NCBI GenBank assembly: GCA_964579795.1
Contig: CAZOHM010000035.1
Span: 1 to 25,640 of the forward strand
Direction of reading: 5' to 3'
DNA: 25,640 nt
Source of the DNA: JAEYFP01 sp964579795
GTDB lineage: Bacteria > Bacillota > Clostridia > Lachnospirales > Lachnospiraceae
The position numbers were made by a program, and so were the translations under genes. Shown here one piece after another: positions 7,561-16,579 of the stretch (position 1 is its first letter; each line of letters starts with the position of its first letter). The notes below the pieces were generated by a model. It searched no databases, had not been told where the DNA came from, and saw nothing but the letters and a program-made list of their open reading frames with translations.

Positions 7561-8478
7561 ATGCCGATAAAGGTTCAGGGTGAGTTGCCGGCAAAGGAAA
7601 TACTTGAAAATGAAAATATATTTGTAATGGATGAGAATCGTTCGATTCATCAGGATGTTCGTCCACTGCAGATTGTTATTTTGAATCTGATGCCACTAAA
7701 ACAGGAAACTGAGTTGCAGTTATTACGGGCTCTTTCCAATACACCGTTACAGGTGGATGTTACTTTTTTAACTGTTAAGTCTCATGTGTCACTAAATACA
7801 TCTGCAAATCATTTAAATAAGTTCTATACAACCTATAACGAAATTAAAGACAATAATTATGATGGAATGATTATCACAGGGGCACCGGTGGAGCAGATGG
7901 ATTATTCGCAGGTTGATTATTGGAATGAACTTTGCATGGTCATGGAGTGGTCAAAGACAAATGTGACTTCCACATTTCATATTTGCTGGGCTGCGCAGGC
8001 AGGTCTGTATTATCATTTTGGATTGGAAAAGCAGCTTCTTGAGAAAAAGCTGTTTGGGATATATCCGCATAAGGTTTCTAATCGCAAGGTGCCGCTTGTC
8101 AGAGGATTTGATGATTATTTTCTTGCACCGCACAGCAGACATACTACGGTACCGGCTGAGTCTATTCATGCGTGTGACCAGCTTACAGTGTTAGCTGAAT
8201 CTGAGGAAGCGGGAGTTTTTTTGGCAATAGCCGATTCTGGCAAACAGATATTCGTAATGGGACATCCTGAATATGACAGGATTACGCTGGATAAAGAATA
8301 TAAGCGGGATCTTGAAAAGGGACTTCCAATAGAGATTCCGTACAATTATTATGAAAATGATGATCCGACGAGAAAACCATTATTACAGTGGCGTTCTCAC
8401 GCAAACAACTTGTACACGAACTGGTTAAATTATTATGTATACCAGGTAACACCGTTTGACTTAACGAAAATGCACTGA
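7561..8478 (+). CDS. metA: Homoserine O-acetyltransferase (MetA family)
   Basis: 305 aa, full length for the MetA family; commits homoserine to methionine synthesis by acylating its hydroxyl group in the cytosol. The nucleophile is Cys142 (FHICWAAQAG); His235 and Glu237 (GHPEYDR) complete the active site at the family's usual positions. Position 111 is Glu (TGAPVEQ). In this family Glu at 111 goes with acetyl-CoA and Gly with succinyl-CoA, so this enzyme is predicted to be an acetyltransferase (the metAA type) despite frequent annotation as a succinyltransferase. GCAGGGA lies just upstream of the start. It has its own promoter, and the next gene follows after 17 nt, so the two are probably co-transcribed. 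Confidence 0.95.
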   Translation: MPIKVQGELPAKEILENENIFVMDENRSIHQDVRPLQIVILNLMPLKQETELQLLRALSNTPLQVDVTFLTVKSHVSLNTSANHLNKFYTTYNEIKDNNYDGMIITGAPVEQMDYSQVDYWNELCMVMEWSKTNVTSTFHICWAAQAGLYYHFGLEKQLLEKKLFGIYPHKVSNRKVPLVRGFDDYFLAPHSRHTTVPAESIHACDQLTVLAESEEAGVFLAIADSGKQIFVMGHPEYDRITLDKEYKRDLEKGLPIEIPYNYYENDDPTRKPLLQWRSHANNLYTNWLNYYVYQVTPFDLTKMH

Positions 8479-8495
8479 AGATTGAGGGAAAACAG

Positions 8496-10283
8496 ATGGT
8501 TACACTAATACTGAATGGTATGCTATTTGTAGCAGCACTTGTTTCCATTTCAAATGGAATCGGATTTAAGGAAAAAAGCAGAGATAGAGTAGCTGCTTCA
8601 AAGTATCTGGTACTCTGTCATGTTTATGCAATTTACAGCATAATGAGTATTATTTCGACAGTTGCCAAAAATCAGGTTCTTACATATTTGATTTACAGTC
8701 TTATTTGGTTTTTCTGGATAATCATTCTTGCCTATATGATAGATTTTGTTTCATATGTGACAGGGTACAGGAATAAAATGGTTTCACTGTTTATTTCCTT
8801 CGTTTATTATATTGGTGTTGGGGGATTTTTCCTAAAGATACTACTGGAAAATCAGAACCCTGTTTTTGCCTGGGGATACATTCCCAGAAATATGTATTTA
8901 ATTGATTTACTTTTATATATTGTTATGTTGATTGTATATGCTTTTCCGATTATCGTGATGTGTGTAAAATATGCATATCAATGTAAAGCACAAAGAGAAA
9001 AGTATTTATTGAAATATTTATGTTTGACATTTATTCCAACATTGCTTGGCGAATTATTAAATTTGTTAGTTCCTCTTTTATTTCATGTTCGTTTGCCGAT
9101 TTCTCAATTATGCTGTCTGATAGCAATAATAGTGATGAGCCGGCTGCTTCGATATTACCGTAGTATGGTTATTTGTAGAGAAGACTATGCGGAATGGCTT
9201 TCGGCAGACAGGACTGACAGCGTGCTGATTTGTGATGCTGAACAGAGAATTATCTTTGTTAATAAACGGGCAGAGATCACAGCCCAGATGATGCGCGAAA
9301 GCTTTTCTGATAGAAAACTGGATGAGGTATTCAAAATATCTGAGGAAGCAAAAGCTGAACTTGATAATAGTATGAATCGTAGCACATTTGGTATTGATGC
9401 TGTATGGAGCACTTCAGATAGAAAAGTAAATATTGCAGTGCAACGTGTCCGAGATAGATTTGATTGTCCATTTGTAAATATTATAACGATATTGGATTTA
9501 GAAGATTCAATGGAAATTCCCACAGAAGAGCAGCGAGATTCTCAGAAGGAAAAAAATGATATTGAAAATGATATTTCAACAGAAACAGCAGCTGCAATTG
9601 GAATAACAAGAGATGCGAGAGCCCTGCTTGTTAACGACAGTATTGCAAAAATCAATGTACTGGAGAAAATGATGCAGCCGTACCAAATGCATGTTTCACG
9701 TGCCATTGGGGAGAAAACAGCACTTACATGTGTAAAGGAAAAGGTTTATGATGTGATATTTATTGAACATCAGATAGGTCAGCCTGAGGGTTTGGAACTT
9801 GCAAAATCAATCAGAGCATTGGATAATGAGTACTATAAAAAGGTGCCTATTATTTTTTGCACTTCGGCAGCAATTAATGATGTATATGAAGAGTTTCTTG
9901 ATGCAGGCTTCAATGACTATCTCAATATTCCGATTTCTTCTAAACAATTAAATCTTGTTTTGACAAGATGGGTATGGAAAAGATATGAAAAAGAAGATAT
10001 TGTGCAAAGCGAGGAGCCTGAAGAGTCTGCTGAACATGGAATTTTTGATGAACTTGATGAACTGCTTAAGGACAGTATGGACTTTTACGAGAAAGAGGAG
10101 TATCTGTTACTTGGCTTCTGTATAAAGGGAATCAAACAGGGATGCGCAATTGTAGAGGCAACTGAGCTAGAAGAACTGGCAAGGGAGATAGAGAATGCTC
10201 TCTTATTTGAGGATTTGGATGTCCTTGAGATAAAATATGAAGAATTGACAACAAAGCTCAAGAAGATATTAATGAAAAAATAA
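8496..10283 (+). CDS. Membrane sensor-like protein: 7TM, PAS, pseudo-receiver, HPt-like end
   Basis: 595 aa. About seven hydrophobic helices fill residues 3-220. A PAS domain (about 230-335) and an acidic linker follow. A receiver fold spans about 373-490 and a helical HPt-like segment about 515-592. The receiver is degenerate: the phosphoacceptor Asp is Glu424 (FIEHQIG), the conserved Lys before Pro is Ile478 (YLNIPI) and the acidic pair is Asn380-Asp381. In the HPt-like segment the position of the phosphorylatable His is Phe541 (FCIKG). There is no histidine kinase DHp or ATPase domain. By family knowledge such a protein cannot run phosphorelay chemistry; a scaffolding or ligand-sensing role is inferred. 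GAGGGA at 8484-8489 sets the start. It lies 17 nt after metA, and a hairpin follows. Confidence 0.85.
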   Translation: MVTLILNGMLFVAALVSISNGIGFKEKSRDRVAASKYLVLCHVYAIYSIMSIISTVAKNQVLTYLIYSLIWFFWIIILAYMIDFVSYVTGYRNKMVSLFISFVYYIGVGGFFLKILLENQNPVFAWGYIPRNMYLIDLLLYIVMLIVYAFPIIVMCVKYAYQCKAQREKYLLKYLCLTFIPTLLGELLNLLVPLLFHVRLPISQLCCLIAIIVMSRLLRYYRSMVICREDYAEWLSADRTDSVLICDAEQRIIFVNKRAEITAQMMRESFSDRKLDEVFKISEEAKAELDNSMNRSTFGIDAVWSTSDRKVNIAVQRVRDRFDCPFVNIITILDLEDSMEIPTEEQRDSQKEKNDIENDISTETAAAIGITRDARALLVNDSIAKINVLEKMMQPYQMHVSRAIGEKTALTCVKEKVYDVIFIEHQIGQPEGLELAKSIRALDNEYYKKVPIIFCTSAAINDVYEEFLDAGFNDYLNIPISSKQLNLVLTRWVWKRYEKEDIVQSEEPEESAEHGIFDELDELLKDSMDFYEKEEYLLLGFCIKGIKQGCAIVEATELEELAREIENALLFEDLDVLEIKYEELTTKLKKILMKK

Positions 10284-10300
10284 ATACAAATTAACATGTT

Positions 10301-10337
10301 AACAGGGAATCATATCTGTCTGATATGATTCCCTGTT
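10301..10337. terminator. Shared hairpin between convergent genes
   Basis: A perfect 16-bp inverted repeat (10301-10316 with 10322-10337) and a 5-nt loop lie between the stops of two converging genes, 4 nt from the stop of the minus-strand gene. Neither side has a clean T run, so it may work as a bidirectional terminator or as an RNA 3'-end stabiliser. Confidence 0.7.
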
Positions 10338-10341
10338 CGCT

Positions 10342-13300
10342 TTACTCGAGATTTTTATATGCAGTTGAAAGCATCAGCTTAATACGGTTCAACTGATTTA
10401 CTTCACTTGCTCCTGGATCATAGTCAATAGCTACGATATTGGATTTTGGATAGTTACGGCGGAGTGCTTTAATTACACCCTTTCCAACTACATGGTTTGG
10501 AAGACATGCAAATGGCTGCGTACAGACAATATTGCCAACACCGGAATGAATTAATTCTATCATTTCTCCAGTTAAGAACCAGCCTTCCCCAGTCTGGTTC
10601 CCAATGGAAACGATGGAAGAAGCGTATTCTGCAAGCTTGTGAATTGGAACGGGAGCAGAAAAATGTTTACTCTCATTTAATGCTTTTGTGGCAGCACCCC
10701 GTAAACGATTGATGACAAAAATACCAATGCGGCCAAGAGCGGCACCGGAGCGCTTCGTTCCAAGATGCTCAACTTTATAGAGCTGATTGTAAAAACAGTA
10801 TTGCATGAAATCAAGCAAATCAGGAACAACAGCTTCTGCACCTTCAGATTCAAGCAAATTGACAAGGTCATTATTGGCAAGCGGAGAAAATTTAACAAGA
10901 ATCTCACCAACAATACCGACACGTGGTTTTTTGATATCCTTTATTGGCAGGGCATCAAATTCCTGTATGATTTCCTTGCACATTTTATTGTAAGTGTGGA
11001 ATGTAGGATGTGATCCACTGACAAAATCCTGACATTTTTTAATCCATTTTGCATGCAGTGCATTTGTGGAACCTTCCACAGCTTCATATGGACGCATTCT
11101 ATAAACGCAGCGCATGAAAATGTCTCCAAATACAGCAGCATAGACACCACGGCAAATCAGGTTGTAATCCAGTTTGAAACCGGGATTCGATTCCAGTCTG
11201 GACAGATTAATTGATATAACCGGAATGTGTGGATAACCGGCTTTTTCCAAAGCACGTCTGATAAATCCTACATAATTGGTAGCTCGGCATCCGCCACCTG
11301 TTTGAGACATAACAACAGCGAGCTTATCTGTATTGTATTTTCCTGATAATATTGCATCCATAATCTGACCAACAACAATGAGAGAAGGATAACAGGCATC
11401 GTTGTTTACATATTTCAAACCAATATCAACAGCGGACTTGTTAGAATTGTCCATAATCACAAGATTGTAACCACATGCCTGAAATGCTTTTTCCACAATA
11501 TCAAAATGGATTGGCGACATTTGTGGACATAAAATTGTATAGTCTTTTTTCATTTCTTCAGTAAAGATTGCGCGATGATATGCAGTTGAATGAATCTGTG
11601 GGGATTCGCCCTTCTTATCTCTGATGCGGATAGCACTCAGAAGAGAACGAATACGAATTCTGGCAGCTCCAAGATTGTTAACCTCGTCAATTTTTAAACA
11701 GGTGTATATTTTCCCAGATCCAGTCAAAATATCGTTTACCTGATCTGTTGTAACTGCATCAAGACCGCATCCAAATGAATTTAGCTGGATTAAATCCAGA
11801 TAGTTTGTTGTTTTTACAAAATTTGCGGCTGCATACAATCTGGAATGATACATCCACTGATCAGACACAATAAGCGGACGTTCACACGGAGAGAGATGAG
11901 AAATTGCATCTTCGGTTAATACAGCCAGTCCATAAGAATTAATCATTTCTGGAATTCCATGGTGGATTTCAGGGTCAATATGATAGGGACGTCCAGCCAG
12001 TACAATACCGTGTCGTCCTGTCTCACGTAAGTAATTTAGAACAGATTCGCCTTCTCTTCGAATATCGTTTCGGGCATTTTCCATTTCGACCCATCCAGCC
12101 TTGACAGCATGAAATACTTCATCAGATGGAAGCTCGTGAAATTCAGCAATCAAGCCCTTTGCAACGATTTCCATAGATGCAAAGGATAAGAAAGGATTAC
12201 GGAATGTTACAGTTCCCTGACAGATTTCATCCATATTATTTTTAATGTTTTCGCTGTAGGAAGCAACAATTGGACAGTTGTAGTGGTTATTGGCGTCTTC
12301 GAATTCCTTCCGTTCATAAAATAGTGCGGGATAAAAAATGAATGGAACACCTTGACGAATTAACCATTCCACATGACCATGTGCGAGCTTTGCGGGATAG
12401 CATTCGGATTCACTTGGAATTGACTCAATTCCAAGCTCATAAATCTTATGCGTGGAACTTGGTGATAATATAACCTGATAGCCAAGCTTTGTAAAAAAAG
12501 TAAACCAGAAAGGATAGTTCTCATACATATTGAGAACTCTTGGAATTCCAACTTGTCCACGCTTTGCTTCTGGTAATGGAAGCGGCTCATAGCCAAATAC
12601 GCGGTGCTCTTTGTATTCAAACATATTTGGAATATGCTGCTCATTTTTAACTTTTCCAAGACCGCGTTCACAGCGATTTCCTGAAATATACTGACGTCCA
12701 CCGGTGAATTTGTTAATCGTCAAACGGCAGCTGTTTGTACAGCCTTTACATTTAGCCATACTTGTTGTAAATTCAAGCGCATTGATTTTTTCGATAGGAA
12801 GCATAGTTGTTTCATGAGAATCTGTATATCGTTCTCTTGCAATCAAAGCGGCACCAAAAGCGCCCATAATACCTGCTATATCCGGTCGTATTGCTTGACA
12901 GTCAGCAATTTTCTCAAAGCTTCGCAAAACAGCATCATTATAAAATGTTCCACCCTGTACAACAATTTTGCTGCCAAGTGCAGAAGCATCAGAGACTTTG
13001 ATAACTTTGAATAATGCATTTTTAATTACGGAATATGCAAGTCCGGCAGAAATATCAGAGACATCTGCACCTTCTTTTTGTGCCTGCTTAACTTTTGAAT
13101 TCATAAATACAGTGCAGCGAGTACCAAGATCAATAGGATGCTCGGCAAACAAAGCAGCTTTTGCAAAATCAGTTACTGAGTAGTTCAAGGACTTTGCAAA
13201 GGTTTCTATAAAAGAGCCGCAGCCGGAAGAACAGGCTTCGTTAAGCTGAACACTGTCAACTGTATGATTCTTGATTTTGATACATTTCATATCCTGACCA

Positions 13301-14574
13301 CCAATATCAAGAATACAGTCAACTGCCGGTTCAAAAAATGCAGCAGCGTAATAATGTGCAACTGTCTCTACTTCACCATCATCCAGTAACAGTGCAGCCT
13401 TAATCAAAGCCTCGCCATATCCGGTAGAGCAGGAATGTACAATTCTGGCGTGTGATGGCAGCAATGAGTAGATTTCTTTAATTGCCCGTATTGTTGTTGC
13501 AAGTGGACTGCCGTTGTTATTGCTGTAAAAGGAATAGAGCAGAGAGCCATCCTCACTCACAAGTGCGGCCTTTGTTGTTGTTGAACCGGCATCAATTCCG
13601 AGGTAACAGTTTCCTTCATAGTCTGCAAGCTCTGCGGTAGATACACAGTGAGCATTATGACGTTTTCGGAATTCTTTGTAGTCTTCTTTTGAAGAAAATA
13701 GCGGTTCCATACGTGCTACTTCAAATTCCATTTTGATATTACCTGACAGCTTATAGACCATATCCTGAAGAGAAATTTCATTGTCTTCATGGTAGTTCAT
13801 CGCTGATCCGGTAGCAGCAAAAAGATGAGAGTGTTCTGGCGCGATGGTATGTTCTTCATCTAACTGCAGAGTGCGGACAAACGCTTCCTTTAGCTCAGAG
13901 AGAAAATGAAGCGGTCCACCAAGAAAGGCAACATGTCCGCGAATCGGTTTCCCACAGGCAAGTCCACTGATGGTCTGGTTGACAACAGCCTGAAAAATAG
14001 ATGCTGCCAGATCCTCTTTGGTAGCACCTTCATTAATCAAAGGCTGAATATCTGATTTTGCAAACACACCACAGCGTGCAGCAATTGTATATAGGGATTG
14101 ATAGCTTTTTGCATATTCATTTAATCCACCGGCGTCTGTTTGGAGAAGCGAGGCCATTTGGTCAATAAATGAGCCTGTGCCACCGGCACAGATTCCGTTC
14201 ATTCGCTGTTCAACATTTCCGCCTTCAAAATAAATGATTTTTGCGTCTTCTCCACCAAGCTCAATTGCTACATCTGTATTGCTTTCATAGTCCTGCAGAG
14301 CGGTAGAAACAGCAATAACTTCCTGCACAAATGGAACCTGAAGGTGATTTGCAAGTGTTAATCCACCGGAACCGGTAATCATTGGATGAACGGTAAGATT
14401 TCCGAGCTTTTGAAATGCAGCTTCCAGAAGCGATTTTAATGTTTCCTGTATATTTGCATAATGGCGCTCATATTCTGCGAATAATATATTGTTTGAGTGA
14501 TCTAAAACTGCGATTTTGACAGTTGTGGAACCGATGTCAATTCCAAGTTTGTATAGTTTTTGAATGTCTGACAT
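10342..14574 (-). CDS. Fused acyl-CoA dehydratase activase-like protein (two BadF-type ATPase domains)
   Basis: 1410 aa. Two ASKHA ATPase domains of the BadF/HgdC type are in tandem: the first at about 7-260 with IDIGSTTVK (12-20), GICAGGTGSF (Cys129) and RCGVFAKSD (Cys168); the second at about 323-580 with IDAGSTTTK, ACSSGCGSF (Cys448, Cys452) and RCTVF (Cys487). In HgdC such cysteines hold a [4Fe-4S] cluster at the dimer interface. A four-Cys group follows (609, 612, 616, 635), then a DUF2229-like region from about 674 and an HgdB-like C-terminus with NNDACYPS and QTGGGCRATN. Members use ATP to push electrons at low potential to a partner cluster. The substrate here is unknown; no dehydratase or CoA-transferase gene is adjacent. 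AAAGGGTG lies 5 nt upstream of the start. Confidence 0.88.
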   Translation of the reverse strand: MSDIQKLYKLGIDIGSTTVKIAVLDHSNNILFAEYERHYANIQETLKSLLEAAFQKLGNLTVHPMITGSGGLTLANHLQVPFVQEVIAVSTALQDYESNTDVAIELGGEDAKIIYFEGGNVEQRMNGICAGGTGSFIDQMASLLQTDAGGLNEYAKSYQSLYTIAARCGVFAKSDIQPLINEGATKEDLAASIFQAVVNQTISGLACGKPIRGHVAFLGGPLHFLSELKEAFVRTLQLDEEHTIAPEHSHLFAATGSAMNYHEDNEISLQDMVYKLSGNIKMEFEVARMEPLFSSKEDYKEFRKRHNAHCVSTAELADYEGNCYLGIDAGSTTTKAALVSEDGSLLYSFYSNNNGSPLATTIRAIKEIYSLLPSHARIVHSCSTGYGEALIKAALLLDDGEVETVAHYYAAAFFEPAVDCILDIGGQDMKCIKIKNHTVDSVQLNEACSSGCGSFIETFAKSLNYSVTDFAKAALFAEHPIDLGTRCTVFMNSKVKQAQKEGADVSDISAGLAYSVIKNALFKVIKVSDASALGSKIVVQGGTFYNDAVLRSFEKIADCQAIRPDIAGIMGAFGAALIARERYTDSHETTMLPIEKINALEFTTSMAKCKGCTNSCRLTINKFTGGRQYISGNRCERGLGKVKNEQHIPNMFEYKEHRVFGYEPLPLPEAKRGQVGIPRVLNMYENYPFWFTFFTKLGYQVILSPSSTHKIYELGIESIPSESECYPAKLAHGHVEWLIRQGVPFIFYPALFYERKEFEDANNHYNCPIVASYSENIKNNMDEICQGTVTFRNPFLSFASMEIVAKGLIAEFHELPSDEVFHAVKAGWVEMENARNDIRREGESVLNYLRETGRHGIVLAGRPYHIDPEIHHGIPEMINSYGLAVLTEDAISHLSPCERPLIVSDQWMYHSRLYAAANFVKTTNYLDLIQLNSFGCGLDAVTTDQVNDILTGSGKIYTCLKIDEVNNLGAARIRIRSLLSAIRIRDKKGESPQIHSTAYHRAIFTEEMKKDYTILCPQMSPIHFDIVEKAFQACGYNLVIMDNSNKSAVDIGLKYVNNDACYPSLIVVGQIMDAILSGKYNTDKLAVVMSQTGGGCRATNYVGFIRRALEKAGYPHIPVISINLSRLESNPGFKLDYNLICRGVYAAVFGDIFMRCVYRMRPYEAVEGSTNALHAKWIKKCQDFVSGSHPTFHTYNKMCKEIIQEFDALPIKDIKKPRVGIVGEILVKFSPLANNDLVNLLESEGAEAVVPDLLDFMQYCFYNQLYKVEHLGTKRSGAALGRIGIFVINRLRGAATKALNESKHFSAPVPIHKLAEYASSIVSIGNQTGEGWFLTGEMIELIHSGVGNIVCTQPFACLPNHVVGKGVIKALRRNYPKSNIVAIDYDPGASEVNQLNRIKLMLSTAYKNLE

Positions 14575-14628
14575 ATGGACACCCTTTCTTCTTATTATTA
14601 AGTAGTAACATATTGATAATCAAAATAC

Positions 14629-14657
14629 ATTATACGACATGGATTTACAAAGTGCAA
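14629..14657 (-). promoter_or_regulatory. Sigma-A promoter of the activase-like gene
   Basis: Read on the minus strand: TTGCAC (14652-14657), a 17-nt spacer and a perfect TATAAT (14629-14634). Transcription should start near 14622, leaving a leader of about 48 nt. In the rest of this 262-nt divergent gap I see no clear promoter for the plus-strand gene. Confidence 0.7.
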
Positions 14658-14836
14658 CGTCATATCTGCGGCAAAAAATGAAATAATTCAAATTCATTAA
14701 AAAAGCATAAACAAATGAAATTTTAGGAAGAACGGTTTACTTTTAACATTCAGAATGATAAACTTTACGTTGTAATTATTTTCTGATTTTGGAAAAAAAT
14801 TAGATTTGTAACAGTTTATGATAAAGGAGCTTATGT

Positions 14837-15679
14837 ATGAATAGTTTATTGAACAAGATGGAAAAGAGATTTGGTAAGTATGCCATTCATAATCTGTCAT
14901 TGTATATTATTATCGGATATGTAATTGGCTATATTCTGATGTTGACAGGATCGATGGAATTTATCAGCTTGAATCCAGATAAAATATTGCATGGTGAGGT
15001 ATGGAGAATTGTAACTTGGATTTTAGTTCCACCGTCTCGTCTTGATATTTTTACAATTATTATGTTGTTTTTCTATTATTCAATTGGAAATTCGCTTGAA
15101 AAGACATGGGGAGCATTTCGCTATAATGTATACATCCTTTCGGGAATATTATTTACTATAATTGGCGCGTTTGTTCTTTATGCAGGCTTTATGGCTCTTG
15201 GTAATTTCCTTTCTGCGGGAGTAGGAATCTATGTGAGCAGTGCTTTCAGTACTTACTATATCAATTTGTCGATATTTCTTGCTTTTGCTGCTTGTTATCC
15301 GAATATGCAGGTCCTTCTGTACTTTATTATTCCGATTAAAATTAAGTGGCTGGCTTATCTTGATGCAGCGCTTCTTTTGTACAGCTTCTTTATGGGAAAT
15401 GCTGCTACCAGAGTTGCAATAGTAGCGTCTCTTTTGAATTTCATTCTGTTTTTCCTCGGAACAAGAAATTTGAAGCGTATTACACCAAAGGAAGTACACA
15501 GACGGCAGGTATATAAGCAGCAGGTAAACCAGGCGGTCGGAATAACAAAACATAAATGTGCTGTTTGCGGTCGAACAGAGCTTGACGGTGATAATCTGGA
15601 ATTCCGTTTTTGCTCTAAATGTAATGGTAATTATGAATATTGCCAGGACCATTTGTTTACACATGAGCATATTCATTGA
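14837..15679 (+). CDS. Rhomboid-like membrane protein (likely inactive) with zinc-ribbon tail
   Basis: 280 aa. About six membrane helices (roughly 21-37, 69-86, 97-118, 140-153, 157-185, 193-208) are followed by a basic linker and a Cys/His-rich tail. HGEVWRIVTW (52-61) matches the L1-loop WR motif of rhomboids, and the G.SLE..WG stretch (84-92) matches their second helix. The catalytic GxSG serine and the histidine in helix 6 are absent, so this looks like a rhomboid pseudoprotease (inference). The tail has Cys241, 244, 259 and 262 as a C4 zinc ribbon, plus Cys269 and four His to the end. AAAGGAG at 14823-14829 defines the start. It is first in a long co-directional run. Confidence 0.82.
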   Translation: MNSLLNKMEKRFGKYAIHNLSLYIIIGYVIGYILMLTGSMEFISLNPDKILHGEVWRIVTWILVPPSRLDIFTIIMLFFYYSIGNSLEKTWGAFRYNVYILSGILFTIIGAFVLYAGFMALGNFLSAGVGIYVSSAFSTYYINLSIFLAFAACYPNMQVLLYFIIPIKIKWLAYLDAALLLYSFFMGNAATRVAIVASLLNFILFFLGTRNLKRITPKEVHRRQVYKQQVNQAVGITKHKCAVCGRTELDGDNLEFRFCSKCNGNYEYCQDHLFTHEHIH

Positions 15680-15743
15680 GAAAGCGATTTTATGTTTGAC
15701 CTGTTGAAATAATTGATTTTATTGTAAAGGATTGGGCAGTAAT

Positions 15744-16532
15744 ATGAAAGATGAACAGACATTTAGAAAATTGATGATACAGGTGCGTGCGCTTGCCAAA
15801 AAGCAGGAAGAATGTATTTCGAAAGAAAAAATCGGCGAACTTTTCTGCGATATGGAGCTGACTGAAGAACAGCTGGAACACGTTTTTCAGTATCTGCTTG
15901 AGGAAAAGGTCACGATTGTTGATGATGAGAAAGCCTATGAGGATTATTTGCAGTCTATGGAATTAGCAGATGAAAAGACGAAGCAGTCAGCTGTGGATTC
16001 TGCATACTTAAAAATGTATTTGGATGAACTGGAAGAACTTGAAAAAATTGACCGGACTGAGCGTCTGAAACGTGTTGCAAATGCACTGGCTGCAAAGGAT
16101 TCTATAATGCAGGTGCTTCCGACCTTGTATCTTCGTGAAGTTGTTGATATCGCAAGGCTGTATGCTGGTCAGGGTGTTGTGTTGGAAGACTTAATTGGAG
16201 AAGGAAATGTTGCACTTCTTCTTGGCGCCAAAATGGCAGACTGCTGTGAGAGCGAAGCGGAAGTAGAAGAGCTGCTGATTAAAATGGTTATGGATGCAAT
16301 GGAGGCATTAATTCTTGAGAAATCCACAGATGATAATCTGAACATGCAGGTTCTTGAAAGGGTAAACAATCTGAATGAAAAGGCGGAGGAACTTGCAGAA
16401 GAACTCGGACGAAAGGTGACTTCTGCTGAACTTGTTAAGGAACTGGATATGGATCAGGATGAGCTTGAGAAGACAATTCAGCTATCTGGAGACACTATTG
16501 AATTCATAGAACACATAGAAAGCGAAAATTGA
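15744..16532 (+). CDS. Truncated sigma-70-like protein without region 4
   Basis: 262 aa from the ATG at 15744 (AAAGGA at 15726-15731, 12-nt spacing); an in-frame TTG at 15732 abuts that site and is unlikely. Residues about 12-60 resemble sigma region 1.1. About 125-165 resemble region 2.1-2.2 (LREVVDIARLYAGQG.. then LEDLIGEGNVALL), the part that binds the RNA polymerase coiled coil. About 200-258 resemble region 3 (ELAEELGRKVTSAELVKELDM). The aromatic DNA-melting and -10-reading segment (2.3-2.4) is not recognisable and region 4 is missing. The protein is strongly acidic. It could bind polymerase without normal promoter recognition, or be a diverged sigma of another use. Its neighbours are membrane and protease genes. 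Confidence 0.78.
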   Translation: MKDEQTFRKLMIQVRALAKKQEECISKEKIGELFCDMELTEEQLEHVFQYLLEEKVTIVDDEKAYEDYLQSMELADEKTKQSAVDSAYLKMYLDELEELEKIDRTERLKRVANALAAKDSIMQVLPTLYLREVVDIARLYAGQGVVLEDLIGEGNVALLLGAKMADCCESEAEVEELLIKMVMDAMEALILEKSTDDNLNMQVLERVNNLNEKAEELAEELGRKVTSAELVKELDMDQDELEKTIQLSGDTIEFIEHIESEN

Positions 16533-16579
16533 TTATTATCAGGTAATCGTGTAGAACTATATAGCAGAGAGGTTTAGGT

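Noticed and set aside
15149..15676. 175-codon open frame on the minus strand
   Set aside because: Antisense to the rhomboid-like gene, no recognisable domain and no start signal.
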